A DNA stretch of 64,000 nt. It comes from Pristionchus mayeri. Its lineage: Eukaryota > Nematoda > Chromadorea > Rhabditida > Neodiplogasteridae. Position 1 is the first letter of the stretch; every line of letters begins with the position of its first letter. Both the position numbers and the translations under genes were made by a program. Below the pieces are notes generated by a model, which had not been told where the DNA came from, searched no databases, and was given only the letters and a program-made list of their open reading frames with translations. The stretch spans positions 34,600,901 to 34,664,900 of the forward strand of contig BTRK01000006.1 in the NCBI GenBank assembly GCA_036245805.1, given 5' to 3'. Below, piece after piece: positions 1 to 10,672 of the stretch.

Positions 1-67
1 GAAAGTCCTGCGAAAAAAATTGCATGGGAAGATGCGCCTTGTTCAGGGGATCATTTTTCGTATGCTA

Positions 68-1310
68 TTGGGGTGTCCGGAAAGTTCGTATAATGCTTCG
101 GAAAAAAGTCAGTTCGCGATCAAATGCAGTGATTGCGCAATCTGTTTGTCAACAATGTATTGCATCATTCTGATGTTGAGTAGTGAGAGGATTTAATCAG
201 TCTCCTAGTTGCTACATTGATTCTTGTGATGGACTCCCATCTCTACCTCCGAGCAGTTTTACTTCATTACTACCGTCTTGGCCGATCCGTGAAGGAGGCC
301 CACTCTGCCCTGGCCCAGTCGGAAGGAGCTGACGCCCCCTCCATATCCTTCTGCTATAAGTGGTTCTCCCGCTTCAAGAAAGGGGAGTTTGGTCTCGATG
401 ATCAACCCCGCTCTGGACGCCCTCCCTCCCTCGATCAGCCTCTCGTTCTCCGCACACTGAAGCGCAAGCCCATGGCCAGTGTGCGTGAGTTGAAGAAGGA
501 TACTGGTACTCCCAGATCAACGGTGTCCGATATCCTCCATCGATCTGGGAAGAAGCCAAAACTCCCACAAGTGATTCCCCATTACCTCTCCCCCCGAACA
601 GCTGAAAAATCGTGTTCAAGTCTGTCGGGAATTACTCCATCGTAGATCCAATCTTCGATGGGTCAATTCCATCATCGCTACAGATGAGAAGTGGATCACG
701 TACGATAACCCTGTGAGGAGACTGTAATGGGTGGATGCAGATGAGAAGCCCACGCCCGTCCCGAAGAAGGAAGAGCACGGAAAGAAGGAACTCCTCTCCT
801 TCTTCTTCTCAGTGCTCGCTCCCATCTACGTGGAGATCCTCGCCCCTGGCACCAGCATCAATGCCGACCTCTTCTCTGAACAACTGGAAGATGTCGCGAT
901 CAGAGTCCCTCCCAGACCCCTGAACCAGGGCAAAATTCTTCTTCTGATGGACAATGCTCGCTCACATCGAGCGAAGATGACCCAGAAGAAAATGGACGAG
1001 CTGAAGATCGAGAGGATTCCCCATCCACCGTATTCCCCGGATCTCTCCCCATGCGACTACCACTGCTTCCGCTCTCTCTCTGACTTCTGCAAAGGAAAGA
1101 AGTTCAAGAATGGAGATGATGTTGTGAGGGCTTTCGTGAATTGGGCGGTCTCGAAGAAACCCGCATTCTGGAAGAGAGGAATCGAGACCCTGCCCAATCG
1201 CTGGAGGGAGGTAGTGAGAAAGAAGGGGGCATACATTGGTCACTGAGAATTGTAAAGCATTGAATAAAAAATAAAAACAAAAAATTATACGAACTTTCCG
1301 GACACCCCAA
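68..1310 (+). mobile_element. mariner-family transposon, nested
   Basis: A 1,243-bp element bounded by 27-bp terminal inverted repeats (68-94 and 1284-1310, beginning TTGGGGTGTCCGG) and flanked on each side by TA (66-67 and 1311-1312), the usual Tc1/mariner target duplication. The size and the single internal transposase frame fit mariner. It sits inside the left arm of a palindromic element. The inverted repeats look identical over their length, so the insertion may be fairly young although the transposase is broken. Confidence 0.93.
229..1246 (+). pseudogene. Broken mariner transposase
   Basis: The N-terminal part has the mariner helix-turn-helix region (FCYKWFSRFKKGEFGLDDQPRSG-type wording, split here: FCYKWFSRF, then GLDDQPRSGRP). 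The frame is lost in a C-rich stretch near 586-600, a second frame carries the first catalytic Asp (TDEKW, about 685), and an in-frame TAA stop lies at 725-727. The remainder is open to the stop at 1244-1246 and has LLLMDNARSH and YSPDLSPCD. The spacing from the Asp in MDN to the Asp in PCD is 34 residues, the DD34D signature of mariner. Usual length is about 340-350 residues. One frameshift and one stop make this copy unlikely to be active. Confidence 0.9.
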
Positions 1311-1894
1311 TATGTATGGTCTCATGTGTCCGCGTTTTTCAGCTATTAATTGTTTTCTAATTCTTTTTACCCATTTGTCGTCTCTATGTTCAATAACTCA
1401 ATGTGAGCGAGAGTGAAACGCATTATCATTCCTCACTTTTCGAGCGAAGTGCGCGGTGCAGAGGCCATAAATGGGTTGAAATGGCTAGAAAAAAATCAAT
1501 AGCAGAAAAACGCGGACACATGACGACATACATAGCGTACGAAAAATGATCCCCTGAACAAGGCGCATCTTCCCATGCAATTTTTTTCGCAGGACTTTCA
1601 TGCATATTCGAGAAACGAATTTTTATATATTTTGCATAAATTTAAATATTCAAATTTAGAGCCGTTGGAGTCGAAGGTATCTTATATTACCACTGTGCAA
1701 GTTTGAAGTCGATTCGTTATACGGTTGCTAAGATATTAACAGAAAAGTAGATGCAGCCTACATGCAGCCTGGCCCAACCTGTTGAGTTTATGCAAAATGA
1801 AGGTGACCATGATGATCAGCACCCTCAAGAACCCCTTTCCACGAGTTTTCGAAAAATCGATGTGCCAGACCTTGCTCGATTCTTAGGCAACCGG

Positions 1895-2321
1895 CGTCAT
1901 ATTAGAGTTAATAGTCGTAGTTCATGACATATTAAGTACAGTGTAATCATTCAATTCATTCAAAGAGTAAAAAACACCTTTTATAATAGCTTGTGAATGT
2001 GTGTCGAAAAGGTAGCCATCATACCGGATATGGAGAAGGACATGGATGAGGAAGGAGCGTGGATTGAGGATGAACTCCCTGTGATTTCTGAGAGCGACAG
2101 AATTGTTTCTGGATTCATGAACAGACAGATTTACACGACGATTTTTCCACTCCGATTTTCTCTGATCCAAAATTTGATGAATTCAATCAGTGATAGTTAT
2201 TTCCTTTTAGACACACATTCACAAGCTATTATAAAAAGGTGTTTTTTACTCTTTGAATGAATTGAATGATTACACTGTTCTTAATATGTCATGAACTACG
2301 ACTATTAACTCTAATATATCG
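1895..2321. repeat. Foldback (inverted-repeat) element with ~111-bp arms
   Basis: Positions 1895-2005 are the inverted complement of 2210-2321 with a few mismatches, leaving a ~204-bp loop. The loop has an open frame on the plus strand from 1997, but it continues into the right arm and has no recognisable domain, so I do not call a gene. The likely identity is a non-autonomous hairpin element. Confidence 0.75.
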
Positions 2322-2930
2322 TCATCCATGGCGAAAACCTGACATTTCCAGCTTTTCTGGGAGTATTTCTAAAATATCTCGAAAACCAGTTATTATAGAG
2401 TTTCGGCCACCTTCGTGGAAGTTATTGTACTCGTCGAGATCTATCGATTTCATTTTTGAAATGTCTGATTGGACAATTTTGAACTGAAATACGATCAAAA
2501 AACTGAAATTTTGAAAAAATCGTCCGTGACTCCACTTACTATTTCGACATAACAGTCCTCGTCATATGAAATATGGCCAACATGGACCCCTACTAATTTT
2601 GTTTGTAGAATCGAAGGCAAAAATAATATCGAAGGGGAATGAAGAAAAAAATCGATAAACATGGTCCAAAAACAGGTTTTTTGGCCAAAAGTCCCCGAAT
2701 ACGGCCTTCTCGGTTGAGGGGAGTGAAGAAAAATTTGTAGATCTCGAAATTCTGCGTAAAATGGAAAAAAACCGTAGGCTGCACGATCAAAATTGACGGA
2801 TTTATGATCTCCCAAATGGTAGATCACAAAAAATCGATAATGTCCGAAATTGACCAAACCAAGTGGACATATCTTCGTTGGACCCCCAATAGTACCCATA
2901 ACCTAAGTTTCATCGAAATCCGTGACTATC
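2322..2930. other. Unassigned repeat-like stretch
   Basis: AT-rich sequence with a 134-codon open minus-strand frame (2495-2899) that has no recognisable motif and is rich in Phe. It lies between two foldback elements and is probably part of an interspersed repeat. No gene supported. Confidence 0.4.
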
Positions 2931-3127
2931 GGCCTGTTTAATCTGTCAGAAATGTGCGAGAAAAAGTTGCGTAAAAAGTTCGCGAACTTCTGATTCTCTC
3001 CATTTCGCATGCTCTCTCTCTTTCTCTAACCAGGTCGATGAAAAGTTCACGAACTTTTCGACGAACTGTGTTCGAAAATCATACTTTTCTTTTGTTTTAC
3101 TTACTTTTATAAACTATTTTTGCTTTT

Positions 3128-3305
3128 AACTTATGATTTCTTATAATGACAACCTTCCCTTAGCTGGAATAGCTTCAGAATACAACGTAGTGAAAGTAAA
3201 CAGGGTTGGAGTATTTTTTTCGAAAATGGGTCACCACTTTCCCCACCCTGTAATGTCAAGCTATTCCATCAGAGGGAAGGTTGTTCTTATACGCAGTCAT
3301 AAGTT
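3128..3305. repeat. Small terminal-inverted-repeat element in the left palindrome arm
   Basis: It starts with AACTTATGA and ends with TCATAAGTT. The inverted similarity continues inward for about 45 bp, with the motif ACAACCTTCCCT and its complement near each end. A still smaller inverted pair (ACAGGGTTGG and CCACCCTGT, about 3199-3253) sits at its centre. It is MITE-like. Confidence 0.7.
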
Positions 3306-3626
3306 AAGAGCAAAAATAATTGATAAAAATAAGTAAAACAAAAGAAAAGTACGAATTTCGAACGAATTAATGCCGGTTTTTAACGAACTTTTCAAGGAGC
3401 TGCGTGAAAAGTTAGAGAAAGGCGAGAGAGCACGCATTCTTGAGAGAGGGAAAAGGAAGTAAACAATCACTGCTTCCTTTTCCCTCTCTCAAGAACGCGT
3501 GCTCTCTCGCCTTTCTCTAACTTTTCACGCAGCTCCTTGAAAAGTTCACGAACTTTTCGACGAACTATGTTCGAAATTCGTACTTTTCTTTTGTTTTACT
3601 TATTTTTATCAATTATTTTTGCTTTC

Positions 3627-3804
3627 AACTTATGACTGCTTATAAGAACAACCTTCCCTCTGATGGAATAGCTTGACATTACAGGGTGGGGAAAGTGGTG
3701 ACCCATTTTCGAAAAAAATACTCCAACCCTGTTTACTTTCACTACGCTGTATTCTGAAGCTATTCCAGCTAAGGGAAGGTTGTCATTATAAGAAGTCATA
3801 AGTT
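3627..3804. repeat. Second copy of the small inverted-repeat element (right arm)
   Basis: Mirror copy of the 3128-3305 element, carried in the right arm of the palindrome. Its presence in both arms means it was in place before the arm was duplicated in inverted orientation, or that the two together are part of one composite element. Confidence 0.7.
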
Positions 3805-4012
3805 AAAAGCAAAAATAGTTTATAAAAATAAGTAAAACAAAAGAAAAGTATGATTTTCGAACATAGTTCGTCGAAAAGTTCGTGAACTTTTCATCGACCT
3901 GGTTAGAGAAAGAGAGAGAGCATGCGAAATGGAGAGAATCAGAAGTTCGCGAACTTTTTACGCAACTTTTTACGCAACTTTTCTCGCACATTTCTGACAG
4001 ATTAAACAAGCC

Positions 4013-4500
4013 GTATGACTTTTTTCTGGTGGCAGACGTTCCTGCATTCTTACGGAAGACCCGTGTTAAAGGGCGCCACTGGACCTTCCAGCAAAAAAAC
4101 TGACCCAGAACTGGTGCACCACCCATCTGTCCGACTTCATTCCTTCCAATGAATGGCCCTCGAACAGCCCGGACCTTTGACCCCTGGACTTCAGCGTGTG
4201 GTCGGTACTGGAGAGGGATGCCTGCTCTGTTCGCCACCCGAGTTTGGATAGCCTCAAGAAGTCCCTTCAGAAGGCATGTGAGAAAATCGATACCCACTAC
4301 CTGCGATCCGTCATCGAGTCAGTTCCCTCTCGTCTCAAGGCCGTCATCAAGGCCAACGGAGGTCAGATCGAGTAAACTCTTGTTGTTATGTTCCTACTGT
4401 CACCGATAAATGTTATGTATCATTTCAAGAATATTCGTTGCTATTGCAGAATAATACATGGTTAAATCCGCGTCCCCATACTTTTGGCGCACCCTGTATT
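4013..4500 (+). pseudogene. 3' remnant of a Tc1/mariner-type transposase
   Basis: Plus-strand frames encode a transposase C-terminal third. Visible are WTFQQ (about 4080), then after a deletion TQNWCTTHLSDFIPSNEWPS, NSPDL followed by a TGA stop and PLDFSVW (the usual SPDLNPLDF region), and the tail SRLKAVIKANGGQIE ending at TAA near 4374. The end of the element is probably at about 4476-4498 (CCATACTTTTGGCGCACCCTG followed by TA). The 5' part and the left inverted repeat are missing, and the 1.08-kb palindrome abuts it there. It is different from the mariner at 68-1310. Confidence 0.82.
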
Positions 4501-6138
4501 CATGTGGCCATTCTTTGTAGAACCACGCCCGTCTGTTAATATCAGTTTAATTATATTAGCTGATATCTTCCGCGTTTCAGACAGTTCCGCCCAACAATAA
4601 TCTGTAGGAATCGAGTGATGATTTTGTAGGGATTGATTGGTGTGATTAATTTGTAGGAGTCTTTCACGCTCGACAATAACGACTAGTGAAGTGGTTATTG
4701 CCCGACTGTTCATATTTCCCAATATCTCCTCATTTGGCTCAGAAACAGGTTCAAATCAAGAGAATGAACACTTCCCTCCCTTTGTAAAAAATGTACCTGA
4801 TCAGTGAATGCAATCGTTGCGTGAGACATTTTGCAATCTGACTGTAGGTGAACCATTTGGGCATGCGATGTGCACAGAAATATCAATAATGTGCGGCAAA
4901 ACGGGTAAATCGAATGCATTTGAGAGACATTCCTTTCGAATATAATGCGCAACACTCCATTTTCACAGTTTTCGATGTTGCGGTATTGACATTGGCGTAC
5001 TCACAACAACAAAAACAGACACCATAATCCCTCACAGTAAGCATCCAATTATTACAGTCTACTGGAAAAAATTGCCAAATACGATGTATTGAGTGCCTGC
5101 TATTGTTTTTTTTCTCAGACAATGGAAAATTAGCTACCATAAGTGCAAGGTAGATTACAACACGTTAATGAAAAGGAGTAGAACCTGGCTATGACCGTGC
5201 AGTACAAGGAGGAACCTCGACTTCATGGCATTTGCAGATTATCTGGGGTTTCAGAAGTCCTGAGAGCGACCACCCAGAAACAGCAGTAAAGATGTTCCCT
5301 CGATCTTTCTTTTGAACAACGAGGGTAGACTAGAAAAAAGCACTGACGGGAATTCTGAAGGTATGAGACATGTGAATGTTTTTATGTGCGATGAATCATT
5401 GGTTATTCATATGAAATCGTAAACTTCGTTGGCATGCCCTTTCCCCATCCTTTTCTTGTTTGTTTTCAATGTTTTTTCAGGTCTAATTATTGATAATTGT
5501 GATGGAATCCTCGACTCTTGCCGCTCATCTCATGAGTTTCAGTCCCTTATCACGAATGAAATGGACAAATTGTACAGTCGTCACTAGAATTTTACGACGG
5601 CCTCGGCGGAGGAAAAAGGAGAATGCGACTCAGCCTTCCCTCTCACCACTTTATCATGTAATGAAAAAGTGGCGAGAAAGAGGAGCTAAAAACAAGAAAA
5701 AGTACAGAGAAAAAGATGACCCAGAGACTTGTAAACTGTATCACAAATTAAAGAAACAATATCGATTGATTGATTTGTTATTAGCGAGGTATATTATCAA
5801 CACGGCGTCACTCCAATTGAGTTGCTTCAGTTTCCGACGACGGGCACTGGAATATCAAAGGATGAAATGATTCATTTTTCTTCCCAGTTAGGAATGTTCG
5901 TCTGACTCAAACCGATGACAAACAAGTCACTAAAAATTTACCTTGCTGAACTGAACCACACCCGAATTTACCATCATCGATAAGGCTCAACTATAGACTA
6001 CAAGCAGTATCGAGAGAGTTCGTCATTCTAATCATTGGAAGTTTCTACTGATTTCAACGTCAGATCGGAAGAATATTGCATCAATCTCACGTTTCTTCAA
6101 TTGTGATTATCCCAACAACAAAAATATTAAAGGTATAA
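4501..6138. other. Intergenic, possible transposase debris
   Basis: No intact gene seen. Minus-strand frames at 4710-4955 contain AFTDQVHF followed by QMRRYW, reminiscent of the first catalytic Asp region of another Tc1/mariner group (FTD...RYW), but the reading frames are short and broken, so this is only a suggestion. The plus-strand frame at 5490-5870 is Lys/Arg rich without a recognised domain. Confidence 0.35.
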
Positions 6139-7711
6139 CTAACGGGAGCAGCTGATGGAGCACTGGGGGAATCCAGTGAAGATGCCCGTGCGGGCGTACT
6201 CGCAACCCCAGAACTGAGTGTCACGGGAGTCAGCTCCGCATCCACTCGCGAAGGCACGCTCGAATTGAGTGAGCACGTTGTTGGCCAGACTGAAGAGAGG
6301 AAGGAGGGAAGGGAAGAGGGAGGGAATGCTACCTGCAGGACTGCTGGGGGAACAGATAGGCTTGGGCCTCGAAGTTATTGCGGACGTTCTCGAGATTGAC
6401 TCGGTTGCTCTTCCAGGTGGAGATGAAGCATGCGGGGTTGGCGATGTAAGCTGCAAGAAAATTGTTGGAATCACTCGTTTTGAGTTTGCATACTCATTAA
6501 TATTAATAACAGGACCCTGCTATATTTTCATACTATGATCTTGTTATCAATTCCTAAAAGAAATTGGTTCGTAGCTCCTTGCAGAATCCCGCTACACATT
6601 CTTACTAGGATACGGGCCAGGAACCTACTAGGAAATGAAAACCAGACATGGTGATACGGCCCGTCATTTCGTGCAAAAGACTAATAACATTTAGCTTGTG
6701 ACTTCATCTTGTTATTTTCCCTAAACTATTTCGGAAATATTCAGATTTGAAAGCTCAGCACCACTCATTTGTCATCGTGATCATTATGGAGCCAGTGAGT
6801 CAAACAATTCATGTTTAATGACTACCGGAAAGCACGGAAAGCAAAAGAGATCACTCGGAATGATAACGTTATAATAGCCCACTCTCTATTTATGGTCAAC
6901 TAATAATGAAACAGCCTCAATATCAAGAGTTCAACACAATTACTATTTTCTATAAGAAACATAGAGAAGCCTATGTAACTCCTGAATATTTTCTGCTAAT
7001 GCTATGGATGGATTCGAAAAAAGTAATCTTCCGTTCACTTCCATATCCAGCTCCACAGAGGTAGTGCATCGAGTTGAATGTGGCCATGTACGTGGTTGCT
7101 TCTGTCTGAGCGACGCCCACGTTCTTCACCAGGAAAGGAACTAAAACAACAAAGATCAGTCTCTATCATGATCTGTCTGACTGGCAAAGGAATGAAGATC
7201 GAAAGGTCATTAAATTCAGTATCTCGTAAAATGCGTGAATGATACCCTGGACGGTCTGCTGGTAGCAAGACCCGAGGCACTGCTTGAACTGACGGAAGAA
7301 TCTGAAAAGGCAATTTGTGATAACTAGAGAATCAGTACAGTAACCCACCGGCAGACCTTTCGCACGCCCGATTGGCCGGCTGGTTCCTCGTAGATGGTCT
7401 CGATCTTGGTGCGGTACGAGTTCGAATCTTGCCATGGCTGCGGCTCATTGATACCCAGAGCCTGAAGGGGCATGAATCAAATCCGATGCATTAATCCCAC
7501 TTCAATCTATATTTCATCGAGAAATCCCGCGCATTAAATGAAAGATCTCGTACACTATTGAACTGGTCTTGGCATTGCTGGAGTTCATCGAAGGTGCAGG
7601 TGTCTACAGCCAGAGATACTGCAAGGGAAGAGGAGGGGGTGAGATAGTGGAGAAGGACTTACCCGAAGCCGTCGCTGCAAGAAGGAGCAGGACGGTGTTG
7701 GAGAGAGCCAT
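6139..7711 (-). CDS. Secreted Cys-rich protein, T20D4.11/DUF19-like (copy 1)
   Basis: A multi-exon minus-strand gene. The first exon (7663-7711) encodes a signal peptide, MALSNTVLLLLAATAS. Exon 2 (7554-7618) adds VDTCTFDELQQCQDQFNS. Later exons at about 7345-7461 (NEPQPWQDSN), 7226-7301 (FRQFKQCLGSCYQQTVQG), 7045-7138 (MHYLCGAGYG), 6337-6450 (NPACFISTW) and 6139-6291 (FASGCGADSRDTQFWGCEYA) end at TAG. The limits of the middle exons are approximate. Repeated paired Cys residues, the CxFDELxxCQ opening and secretion suggest the nematode T20D4.11-like (DUF19) class; this is by pattern, not a search. The next gene upstream on the same strand is a relative, so the pair is a tandem duplication. Function is unknown; the product is probably extracellular. 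Confidence 0.72.
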
Positions 7712-8519
7712 CCCTTCACCCTCTTGAGATGGAAAGGAGAGGGAGACGATATCGGAGAGCGAGGGGAGGAGAGATGACACGTAGGAGAGGGAGAGGGAGA
7801 GGGAGAGATAAGGCAGGAGGGAGAGGAGACAGACGAAGAGGGCAATTATAATTATTGATTGATGCAGATCTTTCGAAGTCACAAATTATTGTGTCAGCTC
7901 TTAGACCTTTCATTATCTATTAGCAATGCCATTCAGATTCGTTCTGATGAAATCCCTCCAATTTGTGAAAGAAACCCAGGAAAACATTCAATGATAGTTT
8001 CTCATTTTTCTCTTCTTCATGCTACCGTTCTAACTGAATCGTATTTTGGTCGTTGCATGATCATCAGCACTCCTTCAATTGGAGCCTCTCCCTTCCCTTA
8101 TCATGCCTGCATTCATCATTCACAGGGTGGAAATGCGTCGTTTGCGTCGTTTACGACCTCTGCGGAGACTTATCAGGGTGAGTCGACACGAATGAAACTT
8201 CCCAGCAATAGTGGAGATACACGTTGCTTAATCAATAATGATGGCATGCCGATTGTAAATAACACCCGGGGACTGATGATCTCAGGCGTATCTTGTAGGC
8301 AAAACGGTTATTAATGAGAATACTTTATCCGTTGACCCAGAAACAAAACATGGACGATATTAGATGCTCACACATAAAATCGCGCGAGGGGGACTGTCAA
8401 TAACAAGAACTAGATGGAATGACGGTGGTTCCGTGTTATTAGGGAGGAGAAATATTACAGGGGGAGCTGCGAGACGACGCACTTCTTAGTTGTACCAGAC
8501 TGCAACGGTATTCAATTAG

Positions 8520-9783
8520 CTACTTCGAGATACAGGGAAGCTCACATTTGCAGAAGTCTTGTCCGCAGTTTCCGTAAGCGGCCTGGAGTCCGACAAGTTC
8601 GTACTCGCATCCGAACCATTGACCCTGGTCGTTGCACTTCCCGAAGACACGCTGGTAGCACTTCGATGCCTCAGACACATACCTACAATCGGACAAGTTA
8701 ATTTGTAAGTTCGACTGATTTACGCATTCGAAAATTTGTTATGAATCACTTCAAATATTTGTCGAGGTGATAAAAATTAAATAAATTCAGCGTACGGGCA
8801 AGAGTCCATGTTGTCTCCACTGAGTTCGTTGTCGAAGTTGGCCTGGCACTTTCTCAGATCATCCAGCTTGTTCGCGAAGACGTTCGACATGCATCCAGTC
8901 GACGTGGGGGTCACTTCGGCGTTCCAGTAATCTGAAGGAGCACGTCTCTTCACTTCCTCGAATTCAATTCCTCACGAGAGAATCCAACTCCGCAGGCAAA
9001 ATCGAGCGAGGCGTAGAATTGGACGTATCCACGGGCCTCAAAGTGATTCCTTCTTATTGTTTACACCATTTTGTCATGTTGGGGACCATCAATTTCATGT
9101 AGACTATTCAGCATAAAACCTGCACACCTGCTTCTCGGTGATTCCAGTAGCCTGGCAGTCCTGATCGCCGACGAGTCCGAGAGGGTTGAACATGCAGTTG
9201 TCGTAGCTGGTCATGTCAGTGAAGCAGAACTTGAGCTGGCGAAGAGCGTAGCACACCTCAAAGTTGAGATTCATTGCACTCCGATGCTCATTTTCATTTC
9301 AATCTTTCACTTCACATAGTCACTTGTACAGTTTGATGCGTGGCTGATTAGTGGGACTATTATTTTTTAGATCGTCGGGTATTGCATGTTAGTCATGATG
9401 ATTCAGAATATCGTACCCTTCCGAGTTCGTCGATTCCCTGAGTTCCGATGAGTGATTCAACTGCGTCTTGCAGCTGATCGTACGTCTTCACGTTGAGTCC
9501 CTCTGAATGCAATCATTTTACATCGTTTATAGACTAATCGATAAATCAAATTTGGCAACAATTCGAAACATCTCAGCATGATAATGATAGGACTTACGAG
9601 GAATTCCGACGTCCCTGTTGAAGGAAGTCTGGCATCTGTTCAGTTCATCGAGGTCGCACACCGGATGCTTCTGGCACTGACCATTAACGAGTGCCGCTGA
9701 GAGGATACGGTAAACAGCGAATAATGAATCGATAATTGTTTACCTGCACCAATAAGTGCAAAGACGGCAGCGATTCGGGCCAT
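8520..9783 (-). CDS. Secreted Cys-rich protein, T20D4.11/DUF19-like (copy 2)
   Basis: Minus-strand gene with exons 9744-9783 (signal peptide MARIAAVFALIGA), 9598-9696 (CDLDELNRCQTSFNRD), 9417-9502, about 9129-9258 (CYALRQLKFCF then YDNCMFNPLG), about 8798-8932 (CMSNVFANKLDDLRKCQANF) and 8520-8682 (CYQRVFGKCNDQGQWFGCEY, ending FCKCELPCISK and TAG). The order CDLDELxxCQxxFN, a mid-protein Cys cluster and a terminal FGCEY motif parallel the neighbour at 6139-7711 (CTFDELQQCQDQFN, WGCEYA), so the two are paralogues. The Cys spacing suggests several disulphides. The upstream region (about 9840-9950) is a dense pyrimidine tract on the plus strand. Molecular role unknown. Confidence 0.75.
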
Positions 9784-10672
9784 CGTACGAGATCCTCCGA
9801 GAAGATGGACGGGGGAAGAAGGGAGGGAGAGGAAAGAGATCACTTCCAGACCCGCCTCTCCCTCTCCCTCTCTCCACCCTTCCCACACTCTCTCCTCATC
9901 CCTTATCCTCCCCACTCTCCATCCTCTCCCCCATCTCTCATCTCGACTCCTCCCGACTCTCACCGATGGGGAGAGGCTCACTTCACTTATCACTGAAAGC
10001 CATAAAAGCTCATCGAGTCTCTCTCACGTCTCCGATTTACGACCCGAAGGAATCATGATGTGATGCAAATAGGGAATGATCGGGGACTCTTCCAGTTGCT
10101 GATTAATAAAACAACAACAGTTTTGCAGAATCATAATACCCGTTCAAAGCCCATCTCTTTATTCAACGCTCTCCTAGATATTTTCTGACTTCTAAGAATT
10201 CTGGAAAAAAATCACAACTAATAATTATTGGCTCATATGTCTTTTCTCTGCCCGCATAAGCGAAATCCATAATATTTTCAAAAAAATATCTTTATTACGA
10301 TGCGTTGGAATAAAACAATGGTGAGCATACATTTTTTCAAGCCTTTATTGAAATAACATATTTGTTAAATACCTCAAAACAATTATTGTTAGGTTGAAAA
10401 TAATTCACCTCTTAAAATATGAATGCTCAAGCTTGGTAAGAACAGTAAGGAATGTGGATACTCTGTGAGACAAAAAGTGTTCCAACTGAGAGACTCCAAC
10501 AGGGAAAACGGGTAAATGCACAACATCGCATAGATGAGGGAAATATGACTCCAGCCGAGCCGGTACTCGAAGCGCACGTGAAGTCACAATGAGGGATGAC
10601 GACGTATGGAGGCACACGCAAGTTGTAGAGGCAGGGGAAATAAGGAAGAGAGCTAGACAATGATCGATGGAT
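9784..10672. other. Intergenic, polypyrimidine tract then AT-rich
   Basis: About 9840-9950 is a CT-rich run (repeated CTCTCC units) upstream of the second Cys-rich gene. 10060-10400 is AT-rich. The part next to 10672 probably holds the 3' UTR of the 5'-nucleotidase gene. The open frames here overlap on both strands and show no motif. Confidence 0.5.

Larger units (their letters stand above)
1..1600. repeat. Palindromic foldback element interrupted by a mariner
   Basis: Positions 1-62 are the inverted complement of about 1539-1600. With the mariner at 68-1310 removed, the left arm continues (about 1311-1350) as the inverted complement of about 1498-1538. The element is thus a near-palindrome of about 355 bp, possibly extending left of the window, with a short central region around 1350-1497. 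No ORF belongs to it. It looks like a non-autonomous foldback or MITE-type element; the family is not recognised. Confidence 0.8.
2931..4012. repeat. 1.08-kb palindrome with ~530-bp arms
   Basis: The left arm (about 2931-3459) and right arm (about 3473-4012) are inverted copies with only scattered differences and a ~13-bp spacer. Both arms contain the same ~178-bp internal element, so the same 67-residue frame occurs once in each orientation (3133-3336 plus, 3596-3799 minus) with only four substitutions. Those frames are by-products of the repeat, not genes. The right arm has an extra copy of a ~13-bp motif near 3958-3985. Transcription through it would give a long perfect-stem hairpin RNA. 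Confidence 0.9.

Noticed and set aside
3133..3799. Two nearly identical 67-residue proteins on opposite strands
   Set aside because: They are mirror readings of the same repeat in the two arms of a palindrome, with no start context or domain.
4710..5140. Intact second transposase on the minus strand
   Set aside because: Only fragments suggest it (FTD...RYW); frames are broken and the later catalytic residues are not seen, so kept only as possible debris.
7859..8314. 151-codon plus-strand open frame between the Cys-rich genes
   Set aside because: No motif, no splice partners, and it lies in the intergenic gap between two minus-strand genes; composition fits chance.
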